A stretch of 64,000 nucleotides of DNA from JAVJRN01 sp040218415 (GTDB lineage: Bacteria; Bacteroidota; Bacteroidia; Cytophagales; Cyclobacteriaceae). Location of the stretch: the NCBI GenBank assembly GCA_040218415.1, contig JAVJRN010000049.1, positions 310,001 to 374,000 on the forward strand. The letters run 5' to 3'. Below are positions 53,235-62,379 of this stretch, piece by piece (the stretch's first letter is position 1; each line of letters starts with the position of its first letter). Both the position numbers and the translations under genes were made by a program. Below the pieces are notes generated by a model that saw nothing but the letters and a program-made list of their open reading frames with translations, searched no databases and was not told the origin of the DNA.

Positions 53235-53974
53235 GAAATCATGGCATTAGCTTTTTCCAAATCTTGTATGGTATCTACACCCATACTTTCATAAGCAGTA
53301 CGAGCAACTTTGATCTTGTATCCATTTTCGATCCATCGTAGTTGTTCGAGTGATTCTGCCTTTTCAAGCGGTGATACTGGCAACTTCGTTATTTCTTTTA
53401 AGGTTTTCAATTTGTAGCCATAAATACAGATATGCTTGTAATAATCATGCTTTTGGAGCCATTTAGTTTTAGGAAGATCTCTATAAAAAGGTAGCGCTGT
53501 TCTACTGAAATAAATGGCCTCATCATTCAGGTTAGTGATTACTTTCATGATGGATTCTTTATCCAAAAATTCAGGATTCTCTATCTTTTTTATCAAAGTG
53601 GCTAATTCTACCTCTCCGTCAAAAAGATTACACAAATCTTGAATTTGTGATTTATCAATAAAAGGTTCGTCTCCCTGTATATTGACAACATAGTCAAGAT
53701 TTCGATACTCTTTAAATTTGGTAACGACTTCAGCGCATCGCTCTGTTCCATTTTTATGATCTTTACTCGTCATCATGACTTGTCCTCCAAAACCCACCAC
53801 CACGTCAAATATGCGTTCGTCATCTGTGGCAATTACTACTTGTTCTAAGGCTTTACATTTTATTGTGTTTTCATAGACATGTTGGATCATTGGTTTATTG
53901 CCAATCATAGATAAAGGTTTTCCAGGTAACCTTTGCGAATTATAACGAGCTGGGATAACTCCTAAAACTCTCAT
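53231..53974 (-). CDS. kdsB: CMP-KDO synthetase (3-deoxy-manno-octulosonate cytidylyltransferase)
   Basis: Activates KDO for lipopolysaccharide core synthesis. 247 aa with IPARYNSQRLPGKPL (CTP-binding loop) at the N-terminus, ATDDERI, GTERCAEVV, VNIQGDEPFI and RTALPFYRD. Four-base overlaps with both neighbours (ATGA), indicating one operon with the NfeD protease and the small membrane protein. Confidence 0.96.
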   Translation of the reverse strand: MRVLGVIPARYNSQRLPGKPLSMIGNKPMIQHVYENTIKCKALEQVVIATDDERIFDVVVGFGGQVMMTSKDHKNGTERCAEVVTKFKEYRNLDYVVNIQGDEPFIDKSQIQDLCNLFDGEVELATLIKKIENPEFLDKESIMKVITNLNDEAIYFSRTALPFYRDLPKTKWLQKHDYYKHICIYGYKLKTLKEITKLPVSPLEKAESLEQLRWIENGYKIKVARTAYESMGVDTIQDLEKANAMIS

Positions 53975-55314
53975 TCTTCGATTTTTTTTGTCTTCACTTT
54001 GAGAGAAGTACCTTCATCCGAAATCACTTCGATACTAGTTCCAGCATCTATATATTCACCGCGCGAGTATGCATCGTACATTTCATCTTCTATTTCTATT
54101 CTACCACTTGGTCTTAGTATCGTTTTTGCTACTCCAATTTTACCTACTAAGGATTTAGACTTATAGTAACTACTTGAAAAACCAGCATCAGTTTCTTGTG
54201 TTTCGTTCAAGGCAATACGCTTGAATGCATTGCTCTCCGTAAGACGCACACCTCCAACGAACATGATCATAAAAGATCCAATCAGTCCAGCTAGCGTGGT
54301 AATCACAGCATAAAATAAGTCATCAGCTTTTACGAAAGAAAAATCAAGTGCGTCATTGTTGAGCATTACAAGTATCAAAGAACCGAGCATAAGTATCAAA
54401 CCGGAAATACCAGCAACACCAAAACCAGGAATGACAAAAACTTCCAATGCAATGAGAATTACGCCAATAAAAAAAGCAATTATTTCCCAATTCTCGGCTA
54501 AGCCATTGAGATAGTAGGGAGTGAAATAAAGAATAGCTGCGATCAAAGATGCAAGGATTGGAAAGCCAACTCCAGGTGTTTGAAGTTCGAAATAAATTCC
54601 GCCAATAATGATTAATATGAGCACGCCGCTCACGGCAGGATTTAGAAATAAGGCAATAATTTTATCTGTTGTGCTTAGTTTAAATTCCTCTATTTCATAA
54701 TTTTCTACTCCCGAGCGCTGCATTATTTCGTCAATATTTTCTACTTGAGCTTCACAAAAACCATACTTCATCGCCTCACTTACTGAAAATGTAACCACTT
54801 TGCCTTCGGTAGCAATGGAGTCTAAGTCAATATCTTCGTCCACCATACCTTCAGCAATTAGCGGGTTTCTGCCTTTCGCTTCTGCCGTAGAGCGCATAAT
54901 TGATCTCATATAAGACTGATACTTGTCAGGAGCAGCAGCTCCGTCTTGTGTAACTACGGTAGCCGCGCCTATAGATGATCCTTTGGCCATGTAAATACTG
55001 TCACAAGCAATTGAGATCAACGCGCCGGCAGAGGCTGCATCTTTATTAATAAAAGCATATATAGGTTTGTCGTAATTCAATATTCGTGTACGAATTTCAT
55101 CCGCATCGTTTAATGCCCCGCCATAGGTGTCGAGTTCGAGAATTACATAATCCACATTAAGCTCTTGCGCTTTCTCAAGCCCAAGCTCCGTATATCTATT
55201 GGTCCGAGGATCAATTGAAGCTTGAACCTTCAAATGCAAAACTTTCGGGACGTCTTGCGAATAAGTTTGAATTGAAAAAAACAGAAGAAATATAAGCGCC
55301 AATTTTTTTAGCAT
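53971..55314 (-). CDS. NfeD / ClpP-class membrane serine protease
   Basis: 447 aa. Signal about 1-19 (FFSIQTYS), a SppA/ClpP-like protease domain (about 22-225) with VDYVILELDTYGG and DAASAGALISIACDS (Ser nucleophile in SAG), four or five membrane helices (about 232-350), then a C-terminal OB-fold NfeD domain (about 375-447: GRIEIEDEMYDAYS). A full-length NfeD1 protein partner of stomatin-like proteins (a stomatin gene is not adjacent). Lies at the start of the kdsB operon. Confidence 0.9.
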   Translation of the reverse strand: MLKKLALIFLLFFSIQTYSQDVPKVLHLKVQASIDPRTNRYTELGLEKAQELNVDYVILELDTYGGALNDADEIRTRILNYDKPIYAFINKDAASAGALISIACDSIYMAKGSSIGAATVVTQDGAAAPDKYQSYMRSIMRSTAEAKGRNPLIAEGMVDEDIDLDSIATEGKVVTFSVSEAMKYGFCEAQVENIDEIMQRSGVENYEIEEFKLSTTDKIIALFLNPAVSGVLILIIIGGIYFELQTPGVGFPILASLIAAILYFTPYYLNGLAENWEIIAFFIGVILIALEVFVIPGFGVAGISGLILMLGSLILVMLNNDALDFSFVKADDLFYAVITTLAGLIGSFMIMFVGGVRLTESNAFKRIALNETQETDAGFSSSYYKSKSLVGKIGVAKTILRPSGRIEIEDEMYDAYSRGEYIDAGTSIEVISDEGTSLKVKTKKIEE

Positions 55315-55363
55315 TCTATCAGGTTTAACTTTGGTTTATCTTTATAAAAATACGTGAATTGAT

Positions 55364-56107
55364 TTGTTGGAACATGAAGCATTAGCCTTTTCTTTTGATG
55401 TCGAAGGTAAAATTTGGAAAATGGCCTTTGACAATACAACATCAAACCTTGTTTTGGAGTTGCGCCTGGAAGAATCTTATGATGTTTCATATTTGGTTTT
55501 TAATTTTCAAACGTTAGAAATCTCCGAATATCTTCATTTTGAGCAAGCCGACTGGTGGGTATCTTTGGTTGAGATTTCTGGAAACTTTCTTTTTGTAGAT
55601 AAGTATAACGATCCACAAAATCCTGTAAATAAGTCTATGTTGATACTTGATTGGAAGGTCCAAAGGCTAACTAATCAAATCGATGACTTCCAAATGCATG
55701 AAATTCGAGAAAATGTAGTTTTGGGAACATCAATAAAAGACAAAGATGAGATTATAAAGATTGATTTGGAAGGTATCCTGCCGAACTCATCAAATAGAAT
55801 AGAATACCCTTCGTTTTATGGAATTGATCATCAGTATTTTAAGTTAGTATGCGATTTATTGAAACGCGGTGATATCGTACTTGGAGTAGAGTATATGGAC
55901 AATGCTACTTCTTTAGCAATTTCATATTATTTAAGAGAAGAAAAAAGCTATGCCAGATACTTACTGGTTATGAAAAATGATGATGAAATTTATCATAAAG
56001 TTATCGATCAGCGGATAGACGGGAGGGCTTTAGGCTCGTTTTTTGTCATAGATCAAAAGTTGTTGTTTATTAAAGATCAAACCCAATTAAATGCCATTGA
56101 CTTCTAA
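55364..56107 (+). CDS. DUF4905-like protein
   Basis: 247 aa, mostly beta with WD-like repeats: HEALAFSFDVEGKIWKMAFD, VSYLVFNFQTLEISEY, NKSMLILDWKVQRLTN, HKVIDQRIDGRALGSFFVID. No in-frame ATG; an in-frame TGA lies at 55355-55357, so it must start at one of two TTGs (55364 or 55367). It starts 50 bases from the divergent NfeD gene and overlaps the LysM gene by 17 bases, so it is the head of a three-gene unit with LysM and TIGR02757. Role unknown. Confidence 0.75.
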   Translation: MLEHEALAFSFDVEGKIWKMAFDNTTSNLVLELRLEESYDVSYLVFNFQTLEISEYLHFEQADWWVSLVEISGNFLFVDKYNDPQNPVNKSMLILDWKVQRLTNQIDDFQMHEIRENVVLGTSIKDKDEIIKIDLEGILPNSSNRIEYPSFYGIDHQYFKLVCDLLKRGDIVLGVEYMDNATSLAISYYLREEKSYARYLLVMKNDDEIYHKVIDQRIDGRALGSFFVIDQKLLFIKDQTQLNAIDF

Positions 56108-57212
56108 ATACTTATTTGTTTTCCTTATTCTTTTAACCTTTGGCTCCTTAGCGTCAGAGAGAGATTCTGTTGAATTGAAGAAAAATAAAGGTGACTGGTT
56201 TATTGTTCATATCGTTGATCAAGGAGAAACCCTTTATAGTCTTGCCAGAAGGTACCAATCGAATGTTTCGGAAATAATATCCGAAAATGAAATTGAAAAC
56301 AATCAAATATCCTTGTTTCAAAAACTTTTGATTCCTGTTTCGAAAGAGTACGCCAAAGCAGGTAAACGCCAAAGTAATAAAGCGGACGAATTACCAGAAC
56401 AAAAGAAAGAAAGTGTGGAGCTAGAGTCAGCTGAGGTTGTTATCAAAGATTTTGATTCAACGCGTATACACGTGGTAAAACCTAAAGAGACGCTCTATTC
56501 TATCTCAAGAATTTATAGCGTTACTTTGGATGACTTACGAACTTGGAATAATCTTGAAAGCGATGGATTAGATATAGGTCAAATAATTAAAGTAACTCCG
56601 GATAATTTGAGTTCTATAGTTATTGAGGATGTTGAAGCAGATAGTATCCTAAAAGTATCTGCTAAAAAAGAGCTATCGTCACCAAAAAAGGTAGTGGAAG
56701 ATCAATCTGGCTTTACGGTATATCTTGTACAGAATGGTGATATCATTGAGTCTATTGCATCAAAGTTTGCTGTGCGCCCTGACAGTATTCTGCATTGGAA
56801 TAAACTTCAAAATACCTATTTAGCTATTGGTCAAAAATTGATGATCAAAGGAGCAATCGATTCTTTGGCTCAAACACAGGTAATCAAAAAAACAGAGTTA
56901 CCCTATGGAACACGGCGTAAAATCGTTGATCAGAGTGGGTTTAGTAAAGTCATAGAAGAAGGAATCGCGTTAAGCATCGATTCGCCGATGCAATCAGAGA
57001 AGGCTTTGGTAATGCATAGAACACAAGCTATTGGTTCTATGCTAGAAGTGAGAAATCTTATGAACAATAAGAAAATACTCGTGAAAGTTGTGGGAACACT
57101 GCCGGAGACTGGTCTCAATAAAAACACCCTTATCCGGCTGACTCCCGTTGGCTTTAAGAGACTCGGCGTTATCGATTCTAGAGCTAGAGTAGAGGTAACT
57201 TATTATGAATGA
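56091..57212 (+). CDS. Three-LysM peptidoglycan-binding protein with RlpA-like (DPBB) C-terminus
   Basis: 373 aa with a signal peptide (about 1-22). Three LysM domains (about 37-82 with VDQGETLYSLARRYQ, 126-169 with VKPKETLYSISRIYS, 209-253 with VQNGDIIESIASKFA), each ending in a (I/L)xKLL-type motif, then a double-psi beta barrel (about 285-373) with an RlpA-like VEVTYYE end. Probably a periplasmic or outer-membrane cell-wall protein. Overlaps DUF4905 by 17 bases and TIGR02757 by eight. Confidence 0.88.
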   Translation: MPLTSKYLFVFLILLTFGSLASERDSVELKKNKGDWFIVHIVDQGETLYSLARRYQSNVSEIISENEIENNQISLFQKLLIPVSKEYAKAGKRQSNKADELPEQKKESVELESAEVVIKDFDSTRIHVVKPKETLYSISRIYSVTLDDLRTWNNLESDGLDIGQIIKVTPDNLSSIVIEDVEADSILKVSAKKELSSPKKVVEDQSGFTVYLVQNGDIIESIASKFAVRPDSILHWNKLQNTYLAIGQKLMIKGAIDSLAQTQVIKKTELPYGTRRKIVDQSGFSKVIEEGIALSIDSPMQSEKALVMHRTQAIGSMLEVRNLMNNKKILVKVVGTLPETGLNKNTLIRLTPVGFKRLGVIDSRARVEVTYYE

Positions 57213-57981
57213 GACCGCTCAAAATCTACATGCTTTCCTAGATCTTAAATACAAACAATACAACCAAATCGACTTCATCGCCAATGATCCGATATCCATA
57301 CCTCACCTTTTTACCAAAAAGCAGGACATAGAAATTGCTGGGTTTATTGCAGCGGTGCTGGCTTGGGGTCAAAGAGTAACCATTATTAATAAATGTAAAG
57401 AGTTTTTCAAATTAATGGATAATGCTCCTCACGATTTTATACTTCATCATTCCTCAACTGACTTAAAACCTTTCGAATCGTTTAAACATAGGACCTTTAA
57501 TAGTACCGATGCATTGTATTTTATCGAGTTCTTTAAAATGCATTATCGTAAAAGTGAATCCTTGGAAGAAGCATTTTTAATAAACAACGATGTTAATTGG
57601 AAGGCCGAATCATCACTGATTCATTTTTCACATTATTTTTTTTCGATAGAAGATCATCCTAGGAGAACCTATAAGCACATTGCCAACCCAGCTCGCAAAT
57701 CGGCCTGTAAAAGAATAAATATGTTTTTGCGCTGGATGGTTCGGAAGGATGATTGTGGAGTTGATTTCGGTTTGTGGAATCAAATAAAGACCAAGGATCT
57801 CATTTGTCCCTGTGATCTCCACGTGGACCGGGTTGCACGAAAGTTGGGGTTGATCACAAGAAGACAAACCGATTGGAACACTGCTATCGAGCTTACTGAA
57901 AACCTCAAGAGATATGACCCAATCGATCCTGTCAAATATGATTTTGCATTATTTGGTTTAGGGGTAGAAGAGAAATTTTAA
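57205..57981 (+). CDS. TIGR02757 family protein
   Basis: 258 aa. Motifs typical of the family: DPISIPHLFTKKQDIEIAGF, AAVLAWGQRVTIINKC, FKHRTFNSTDALYF, MFLRWMVRKDDCGVDFGLW and DLHVDRVARKLGL. Cytoplasmic; function unknown, although the helical pattern and Asp-containing DLHVDR recall base-excision DNA glycosylases. Convergent with pyrE: the two stops overlap by four bases. Confidence 0.92.
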   Translation: MNETAQNLHAFLDLKYKQYNQIDFIANDPISIPHLFTKKQDIEIAGFIAAVLAWGQRVTIINKCKEFFKLMDNAPHDFILHHSSTDLKPFESFKHRTFNSTDALYFIEFFKMHYRKSESLEEAFLINNDVNWKAESSLIHFSHYFFSIEDHPRRTYKHIANPARKSACKRINMFLRWMVRKDDCGVDFGLWNQIKTKDLICPCDLHVDRVARKLGLITRRQTDWNTAIELTENLKRYDPIDPVKYDFALFGLGVEEKF

Positions 57982-58643
57982 TATTTTTCTTCTTCTTGTC
58001 CCCACTGTGCCGGATTAGACCGCCAGGTGCTCAAAAGGTCAACCTCTTCTTCTTTAATGATGCCCTTTTTTACGCCAACTTTAATCGTAGTAGCATAATC
58101 GCTTAAATACCAAAGTTCAGTATTATGTCTTTTGAAATTTTCGTCTGATACGGGAAGTCCATAGGTGAAAATGCTAACCATTCCCAAGACTTCCATATCA
58201 GCCTCTCTTATAGCTTCCGATGCTTGTAAAGAACTTCCTCCTGTGCTTACCAAGTCTTCAACCAAGACTACCTTAAGACCTTTTTGAACCAAACCTTCAA
58301 TTTGATTTTGCAGACCATGTCCTTTAGTTTTTGAACGAACATAGATAAATGGAAGGCCAAGTTCATCGGCTACCAATGCTCCTTGTGGAATACCAGCCGT
58401 TGCTACCCCCGCTATAGCCTGTACGCCTTTATATTTTTCTTTAATTATTTTTTTCAACTGATGCTTGATATAGCTCCGCACTTTAGGAAATGAAAGACTC
58501 AATCTATTATCACAATAAATTGGTGATTTCCAGCCAGAGGCCCACGTAAAAGGGTCATTGGGTTGAATTTTGATTGAAGAAATCTTGAGAAGATGCTTGG
58601 AAATTTTTTCAGCAACTTTATTATCGTATTTATGTATCGCCAT
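57978..58643 (-). CDS. pyrE: Orotate phosphoribosyltransferase
   Basis: Attaches ribose phosphate to orotate in pyrimidine synthesis. 221 aa with PRPP-binding VVLVEDLVSTGGSSLQAS and the conserved SGWKSPIYCDNR substrate region. Divergent from the NUDIX gene (80-base gap) and convergent with TIGR02757. Confidence 0.95.
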   Translation of the reverse strand: MAIHKYDNKVAEKISKHLLKISSIKIQPNDPFTWASGWKSPIYCDNRLSLSFPKVRSYIKHQLKKIIKEKYKGVQAIAGVATAGIPQGALVADELGLPFIYVRSKTKGHGLQNQIEGLVQKGLKVVLVEDLVSTGGSSLQASEAIREADMEVLGMVSIFTYGLPVSDENFKRHNTELWYLSDYATTIKVGVKKGIIKEEEVDLLSTWRSNPAQWGQEEEKY

Positions 58644-58722
58644 CTATTATTTTATTTTTGTGATTTATAAAGGATAAGTCCTCTACCACCGATATATTTA
58701 GATATCCAAAGCTAAACATACT

Positions 58723-59400
58723 TTGAAAATATTCATCAACGACATTCCTGTAAGGATTATTAAGAAATCAAAATTAGATCCGAATAGGACATTTGATCAT
58801 ATTATTGACGGCAGTACAGAAAAAATCAAACCTAAAAAGTTGGTAGATGATGTGCTCATCAATGATGCTCAACCTGATAAAGTAGATGAGTTACTCAGGT
58901 TGATGACCGATAGTAAACTGAAGCTCTTGTTTTCGATAACCTTCGCTACTCAAGATAAACGAGCGTTAATCAAATATATCAAGGAAAAATTCAGAGTTAT
59001 TAAGGCTGCCGGAGGTGTAGTAGATAAGAATGGTAAAATACTGCTGATCTACAGAAAGGGTCGATGGGACATTCCAAAAGGTAAGCTTGACAAAGGGGAA
59101 GATATCAAAGACTGTGCCGTCAGAGAAGTGGAGGAAGAAACGGGCGTTAAAGTTAAAATAGATAAGAAAATAGTCTCAACATGGCATACATACGTCACTA
59201 ACAAGAAATATATTCTTAAAAAGACGAATTGGTATGTAATGACTTGCTTGGATGATTCGGATTTGGCTCCACAGGAAGAGGAGGGAATCAAAGAAGCAAA
59301 ATGGATGACTTTGAGCGAATTAAGATCTTCTCTCTATGATTCTTATCGATCGATAAGATATGTGATTCAGGAATATCACAAACTCTTAAAAGAAAAATAA
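58723..59400 (+). CDS. NUDIX hydrolase with N-terminal extension
   Basis: 225 aa beginning at a TTG (58723); no in-frame ATG is available upstream. The first about 90 residues are a distinct helical domain (FDHIIDGSTEKIKPKKLVDD, PDKVDELLRLMTDSKLK). The Nudix box runs through GKLDKGEDIKDCAVREVEEETGV (about 125-147, all key G, R, E residues present). The N-terminal domain plus a Nudix fold in a coaD/pyrE context recurs in Bacteroidota. Convergent with coaD, one base apart. Substrate unknown. Confidence 0.88.
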   Translation: MKIFINDIPVRIIKKSKLDPNRTFDHIIDGSTEKIKPKKLVDDVLINDAQPDKVDELLRLMTDSKLKLLFSITFATQDKRALIKYIKEKFRVIKAAGGVVDKNGKILLIYRKGRWDIPKGKLDKGEDIKDCAVREVEEETGVKVKIDKKIVSTWHTYVTNKKYILKKTNWYVMTCLDDSDLAPQEEEGIKEAKWMTLSELRSSLYDSYRSIRYVIQEYHKLLKEK

Positions 59401-59401
59401 A

Positions 59402-59854
59402 TTACATTTCATAAGGAAGAAACGGTGAGATGTTTCCACCATACTTATGCACTTCTCTGATGATGCTTGAGCTTATCGGGGCGAGGGTAGGTGAGGTAAT
59501 CAAAAATATTGTTTCTAGTTCCTCGTTCAAATATCTGTTTACTTGACTGATACTATTTTCATACTCAAAATCAGTGGTGTTTCTTAAGCCTCGTACTAGG
59601 AAACGAGCGCCAAATGTATTTGCAAGAGAAGCGGTCAATTCATCATAAACGACCACTTTTACTCGATCGTCATTGATAAAAGGTTCCTTAATTTTCTCTA
59701 GCATAAACTCGATATCAAAATACCTGTTTTTCTTAGAATTGTGACCTACAGCAATGATAAGTTCATCAAAAAGATCAAGACTTCTTTGTACGATATCGTA
59801 ATGTCCTTTGGTAAAAGGATCAAAAGAGCCAGGAAACAGCGCCACTTTTCTCAT
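59402..59854 (-). CDS. coaD: Phosphopantetheine adenylyltransferase
   Basis: Fourth step of coenzyme A synthesis. 150 aa. The N-terminal GSFDPFTKGHYDIVQR holds the (T/N)xGH nucleotide-binding motif, followed by VRGLRNTTDFEYE and the C-terminal SSSIIREVHKYGGNISPFLP. ATGA overlap with the DUF3822 gene upstream. Confidence 0.96.
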   Translation of the reverse strand: MRKVALFPGSFDPFTKGHYDIVQRSLDLFDELIIAVGHNSKKNRYFDIEFMLEKIKEPFINDDRVKVVVYDELTASLANTFGARFLVRGLRNTTDFEYENSISQVNRYLNEELETIFLITSPTLAPISSSIIREVHKYGGNISPFLPYEM

Positions 59855-60741
59855 TCGCAGAGAAAAATAGAATATAGATCGAAATAACGGTGATCAGAAA
59901 GATCTTCGAATTCCTTAGTAAAGGTTAAAAAGTTGGGTTTATGGCCCAAAGAGATATTTTTAATGTATTTCTTTATTTGGATTAGATGAGGCGAATCTTG
60001 TTTGATCATTCCCCATATGACTAGGCTACTTTCTTTAGGGCTAAGCTTCAATTCTTTGAAAATAAGCATCACGTACCTCACGTAATCGTCACTTTCTTTA
60101 ATGCTAAATTGATTGTAAAAAAGAAGTTTCTTGTCCTGTGTGACAAGCAAATGGAGCACTCCTCTGTCAATGTATGCAAACATTGATTTTTCATGGGAAT
60201 GGTCATCATATCTTAAAACACCCTCAATAAGCGCGCTTCCCTGATGAACGACTTGGATGCTTTTGCTAGGGTATATTTTCTTAATCAACTCTAATACCTT
60301 CTTATCCGTTGCGAAGATATTGCTTGTGGAAGTTGAAATATGTTTGTAAAAATAGATGTCTTCTATTTTTGTCTTCACATCACTATTCATTACAAGGTAG
60401 TCGCTAGCTGCCTCTGGTATGAAAAATGAATTAGGAACCAGTGTAAACTTGGATGATTTAAACACAAGTTTAATGGTGCCCCACTTATACGACCTCAACA
60501 AGGGATGACTATTACAAATTTCCAGTAATGCTTCGACGCGACTATTTACAGTCTTAATGTTTTCCAGTCGATAGTCTTCAATGTACAAACAAGTATTTTG
60601 TTGTTTGTCAATGACTGCAAATTGAAAATCCTTAATACCTACAAGTAAGCATAAAGTATAAGAAGGAAGGCTTTTCGATGAAAAGCTTTCCGACTTGATT
60701 CTCTTTATTAATTTGAAATTTGATGTTGTGGCCGTGCTCAA
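59851..60741 (-). CDS. DUF3822 family protein
   Basis: 296 aa. The start codon is TTG (60741), since no usable ATG precedes the conserved N-terminal part. Two actin-like (ASKHA) halves are expected: KLVFKSSKFTLVPNSFFIPE, MFAYIDRGVLHLLVTQDKKLLFYNQF and SPKESSLVIWG match the family. Function unknown; DUF3822 is regularly beside coaD in Bacteroidota, commonly with the rsmD methyltransferase between, which is absent here (direct ATGA overlap). Confidence 0.82.
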   Translation of the reverse strand: MSTATTSNFKLIKRIKSESFSSKSLPSYTLCLLVGIKDFQFAVIDKQQNTCLYIEDYRLENIKTVNSRVEALLEICNSHPLLRSYKWGTIKLVFKSSKFTLVPNSFFIPEAASDYLVMNSDVKTKIEDIYFYKHISTSTSNIFATDKKVLELIKKIYPSKSIQVVHQGSALIEGVLRYDDHSHEKSMFAYIDRGVLHLLVTQDKKLLFYNQFSIKESDDYVRYVMLIFKELKLSPKESSLVIWGMIKQDSPHLIQIKKYIKNISLGHKPNFLTFTKEFEDLSDHRYFDLYSIFLCE

Positions 60742-60751
60742 AATATTCTAT

Positions 60752-61345
60752 TTATTCCCAATTACCTGCTGTAGTGACACTTGTTCTTGAACCAAACCGT
60801 AGTGGTTTTTTCGAATTCAGTTCGCTTTCCTCATCTCGTGTTAAATCCACTGGTTTTGGATTAACTACTTCGATTGCATTTACTTTCATACCACTTTTCT
60901 CAATTTTATCAGCCCAAATTTCAAATTTCACCGGAGGATCTGTATTTGGAACGTAAGGCAATGTCGTCAATTTGAATCTTGGCCAAACTGATTTTTTAAA
61001 TATTGAATCTTGAACTGATTTTGTGCCCAAGGTATCGATTTCAACATACGTGCTATCTGCGCCATAATCAAGAGTAATGATCGTTTCAGTTCTTTCCGTA
61101 ATGTAAAATCTTCCAGAGTCTACAAATGCAATTAGTTTATCCCAGTCACTGGTATAAACACCATTTACTGAAGCATAAGCTAGTTCCGCTTCCCGAATCA
61201 TTTTTAATTGTTCAATTATTTGTTTTTCAAGACGTTTAACTCGTTTTGATTCTTCTATGCTTGAATTTATGGAGTTGAATAGAACATATGCTAGTATAAC
61301 AGCCAGCACTCCAAAAACATAGGTGAATATCTTAGTCTTACTCAT
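60752..61345 (-). CDS. Single-pass membrane protein with a pilin-like N-terminal half
   Basis: 197 aa. One membrane helix (about 8-25) runs straight into a charged coiled-coil (ESKRVKRLEKQIIEQLKMIREAELAYASVNG), the layout of a type IV pilin/pseudopilin helix, though there is no prepilin peptidase GFxxxE motif. The C-terminal half is beta-rich with acidic and proline stretches. Not recognised. Upstream of DUF3822-coaD by 10 bases on the same strand. Confidence 0.6.
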   Translation of the reverse strand: MSKTKIFTYVFGVLAVILAYVLFNSINSSIEESKRVKRLEKQIIEQLKMIREAELAYASVNGVYTSDWDKLIAFVDSGRFYITERTETIITLDYGADSTYVEIDTLGTKSVQDSIFKKSVWPRFKLTTLPYVPNTDPPVKFEIWADKIEKSGMKVNAIEVVNPKPVDLTRDEESELNSKKPLRFGSRTSVTTAGNWE

Positions 61346-61402
61346 TTAAGTTAGGTTTTATGCAATTGTAAAGTTAAAAAATTCTTTTAGGATCAATATT
61401 TA

Positions 61403-61864
61403 TCAAATATCACCAAATTTAACAAAGCCTCTTAATTCTGTAATGGATTTCTTCGTCTTCATTGAATTAAAAGCGTTGTGAACCTGATTTTTTGGCATTT
61501 TTTTTAATCTGTCGTAAGATAAAAATCTTATTTCTTTAATAATCTGATTTTCATGGCTTAATTCTGGATCAGTTCCTAAAGATAATTCACCACTCAGCTT
61601 AATGACACTAAAAAACAATTCTATGGCATGTAATTCGTGATCAATATACTCATTCACGAATAAGAATTCATCTACTTTTATTTTTAAGCCTGTTTCTTCT
61701 AAAAACTCTTGTATCAGTCTTGATTCGGCCTTCTCACCGAATTCAACCCCTCCACCCGGAGGTGCCCATAAAAATCCTGCTGATCCGATTCCTTCGTGCT
61801 TGATCATAAGTACAGATTTATTTTCTTCAAGAATTCCACAAACTCTGATTCTTGCTTTGTTCAT
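61403..61864 (-). CDS. NUDIX hydrolase
   Basis: 153 aa from the ATG at 61864; an in-frame ATG at 61894 adds ten weakly supported residues. Nudix fold: MNKARIRVCGILEENKSVLM, then the box GGGVEFGEKAESRLIQEFLEETGL with the key G, E, R, E residues. ADP-ribose or nucleotide-diphosphate substrates are typical; substrate unknown. Divergent from the DUF1573 gene (86 bases). Confidence 0.85.
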   Translation of the reverse strand: MNKARIRVCGILEENKSVLMIKHEGIGSAGFLWAPPGGGVEFGEKAESRLIQEFLEETGLKIKVDEFLFVNEYIDHELHAIELFFSVIKLSGELSLGTDPELSHENQIIKEIRFLSYDRLKKMPKNQVHNAFNSMKTKKSITELRGFVKFGDI

Positions 61865-61923
61865 AAAGCTTGATAAACCTTCATTTTTTATCACGAATTC
61901 AAATTATTTGTTCATTGGATCGT

Positions 61924-61931
61924 TAAATTTG
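61924..61931 (+). promoter_or_regulatory. Putative -7 box upstream of the DUF1573 gene
   Basis: TAAATTTG matches TAnnTTTG perfectly and lies 19 bases before the ATG at 61951. A TTTG at 61907-61910 is present upstream but the spacing (13 bases) is short for a -33 element. Confidence 0.45.
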
Positions 61932-61950
61932 CACAAAACAAATAACGATT

Positions 61951-62379
61951 ATGAAATTTTCTATTGTATTCTTTTCAGCGTTTTTGACTTTTTCCACAGC
62001 TTTCGCACAATCCGAAAACGCCACAGAGCTTGTTACTGGTCCCAAAATCGCATTCAGCGAAACTACATATGAATTTGGAGATATTACACAAGGAGACAGA
62101 GTGGAACATGTTTTTGAGTTTACTAATTCAGGAACGGCACCTCTTGTCCTTGCGAGCGTAAGAACTACTTGCGGTTGTACTGCGACAGACTGGAAAAAAG
62201 ATCCGATTGCGCCAGGCGAGAAGTCTAGTATCACTGTGAAATTCAACAGTGCTGGTAAAATAGGTGTTCAGAACAAAGTGGTTACTATCATGTCTAATGC
62301 TGTGAATAATCCAGAAAGAGTTAAGATAGTAACTAATGTGCTGCGTCCAGTTCCTGAAGGATCAGAGGGCGAAGGTTAA
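61951..62379 (+). CDS. DUF1573 exported protein
   Basis: 142 aa. Signal peptide about 1-21 (FSTAFAQ), then a single DUF1573 immunoglobulin-like domain (about 30-135: ITQGDRVEHVFEFTNSGTAPL, RTTCGCTATDW, IAPGEKSSITVKFNSAGKIG). Widespread in Bacteroidota; the two Cys in TTCGCT could form a disulfide. Role unknown. Convergent with the DUF423 gene with a four-base overlap of the stop codons. Confidence 0.9.
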   Translation: MKFSIVFFSAFLTFSTAFAQSENATELVTGPKIAFSETTYEFGDITQGDRVEHVFEFTNSGTAPLVLASVRTTCGCTATDWKKDPIAPGEKSSITVKFNSAGKIGVQNKVVTIMSNAVNNPERVKIVTNVLRPVPEGSEGEG

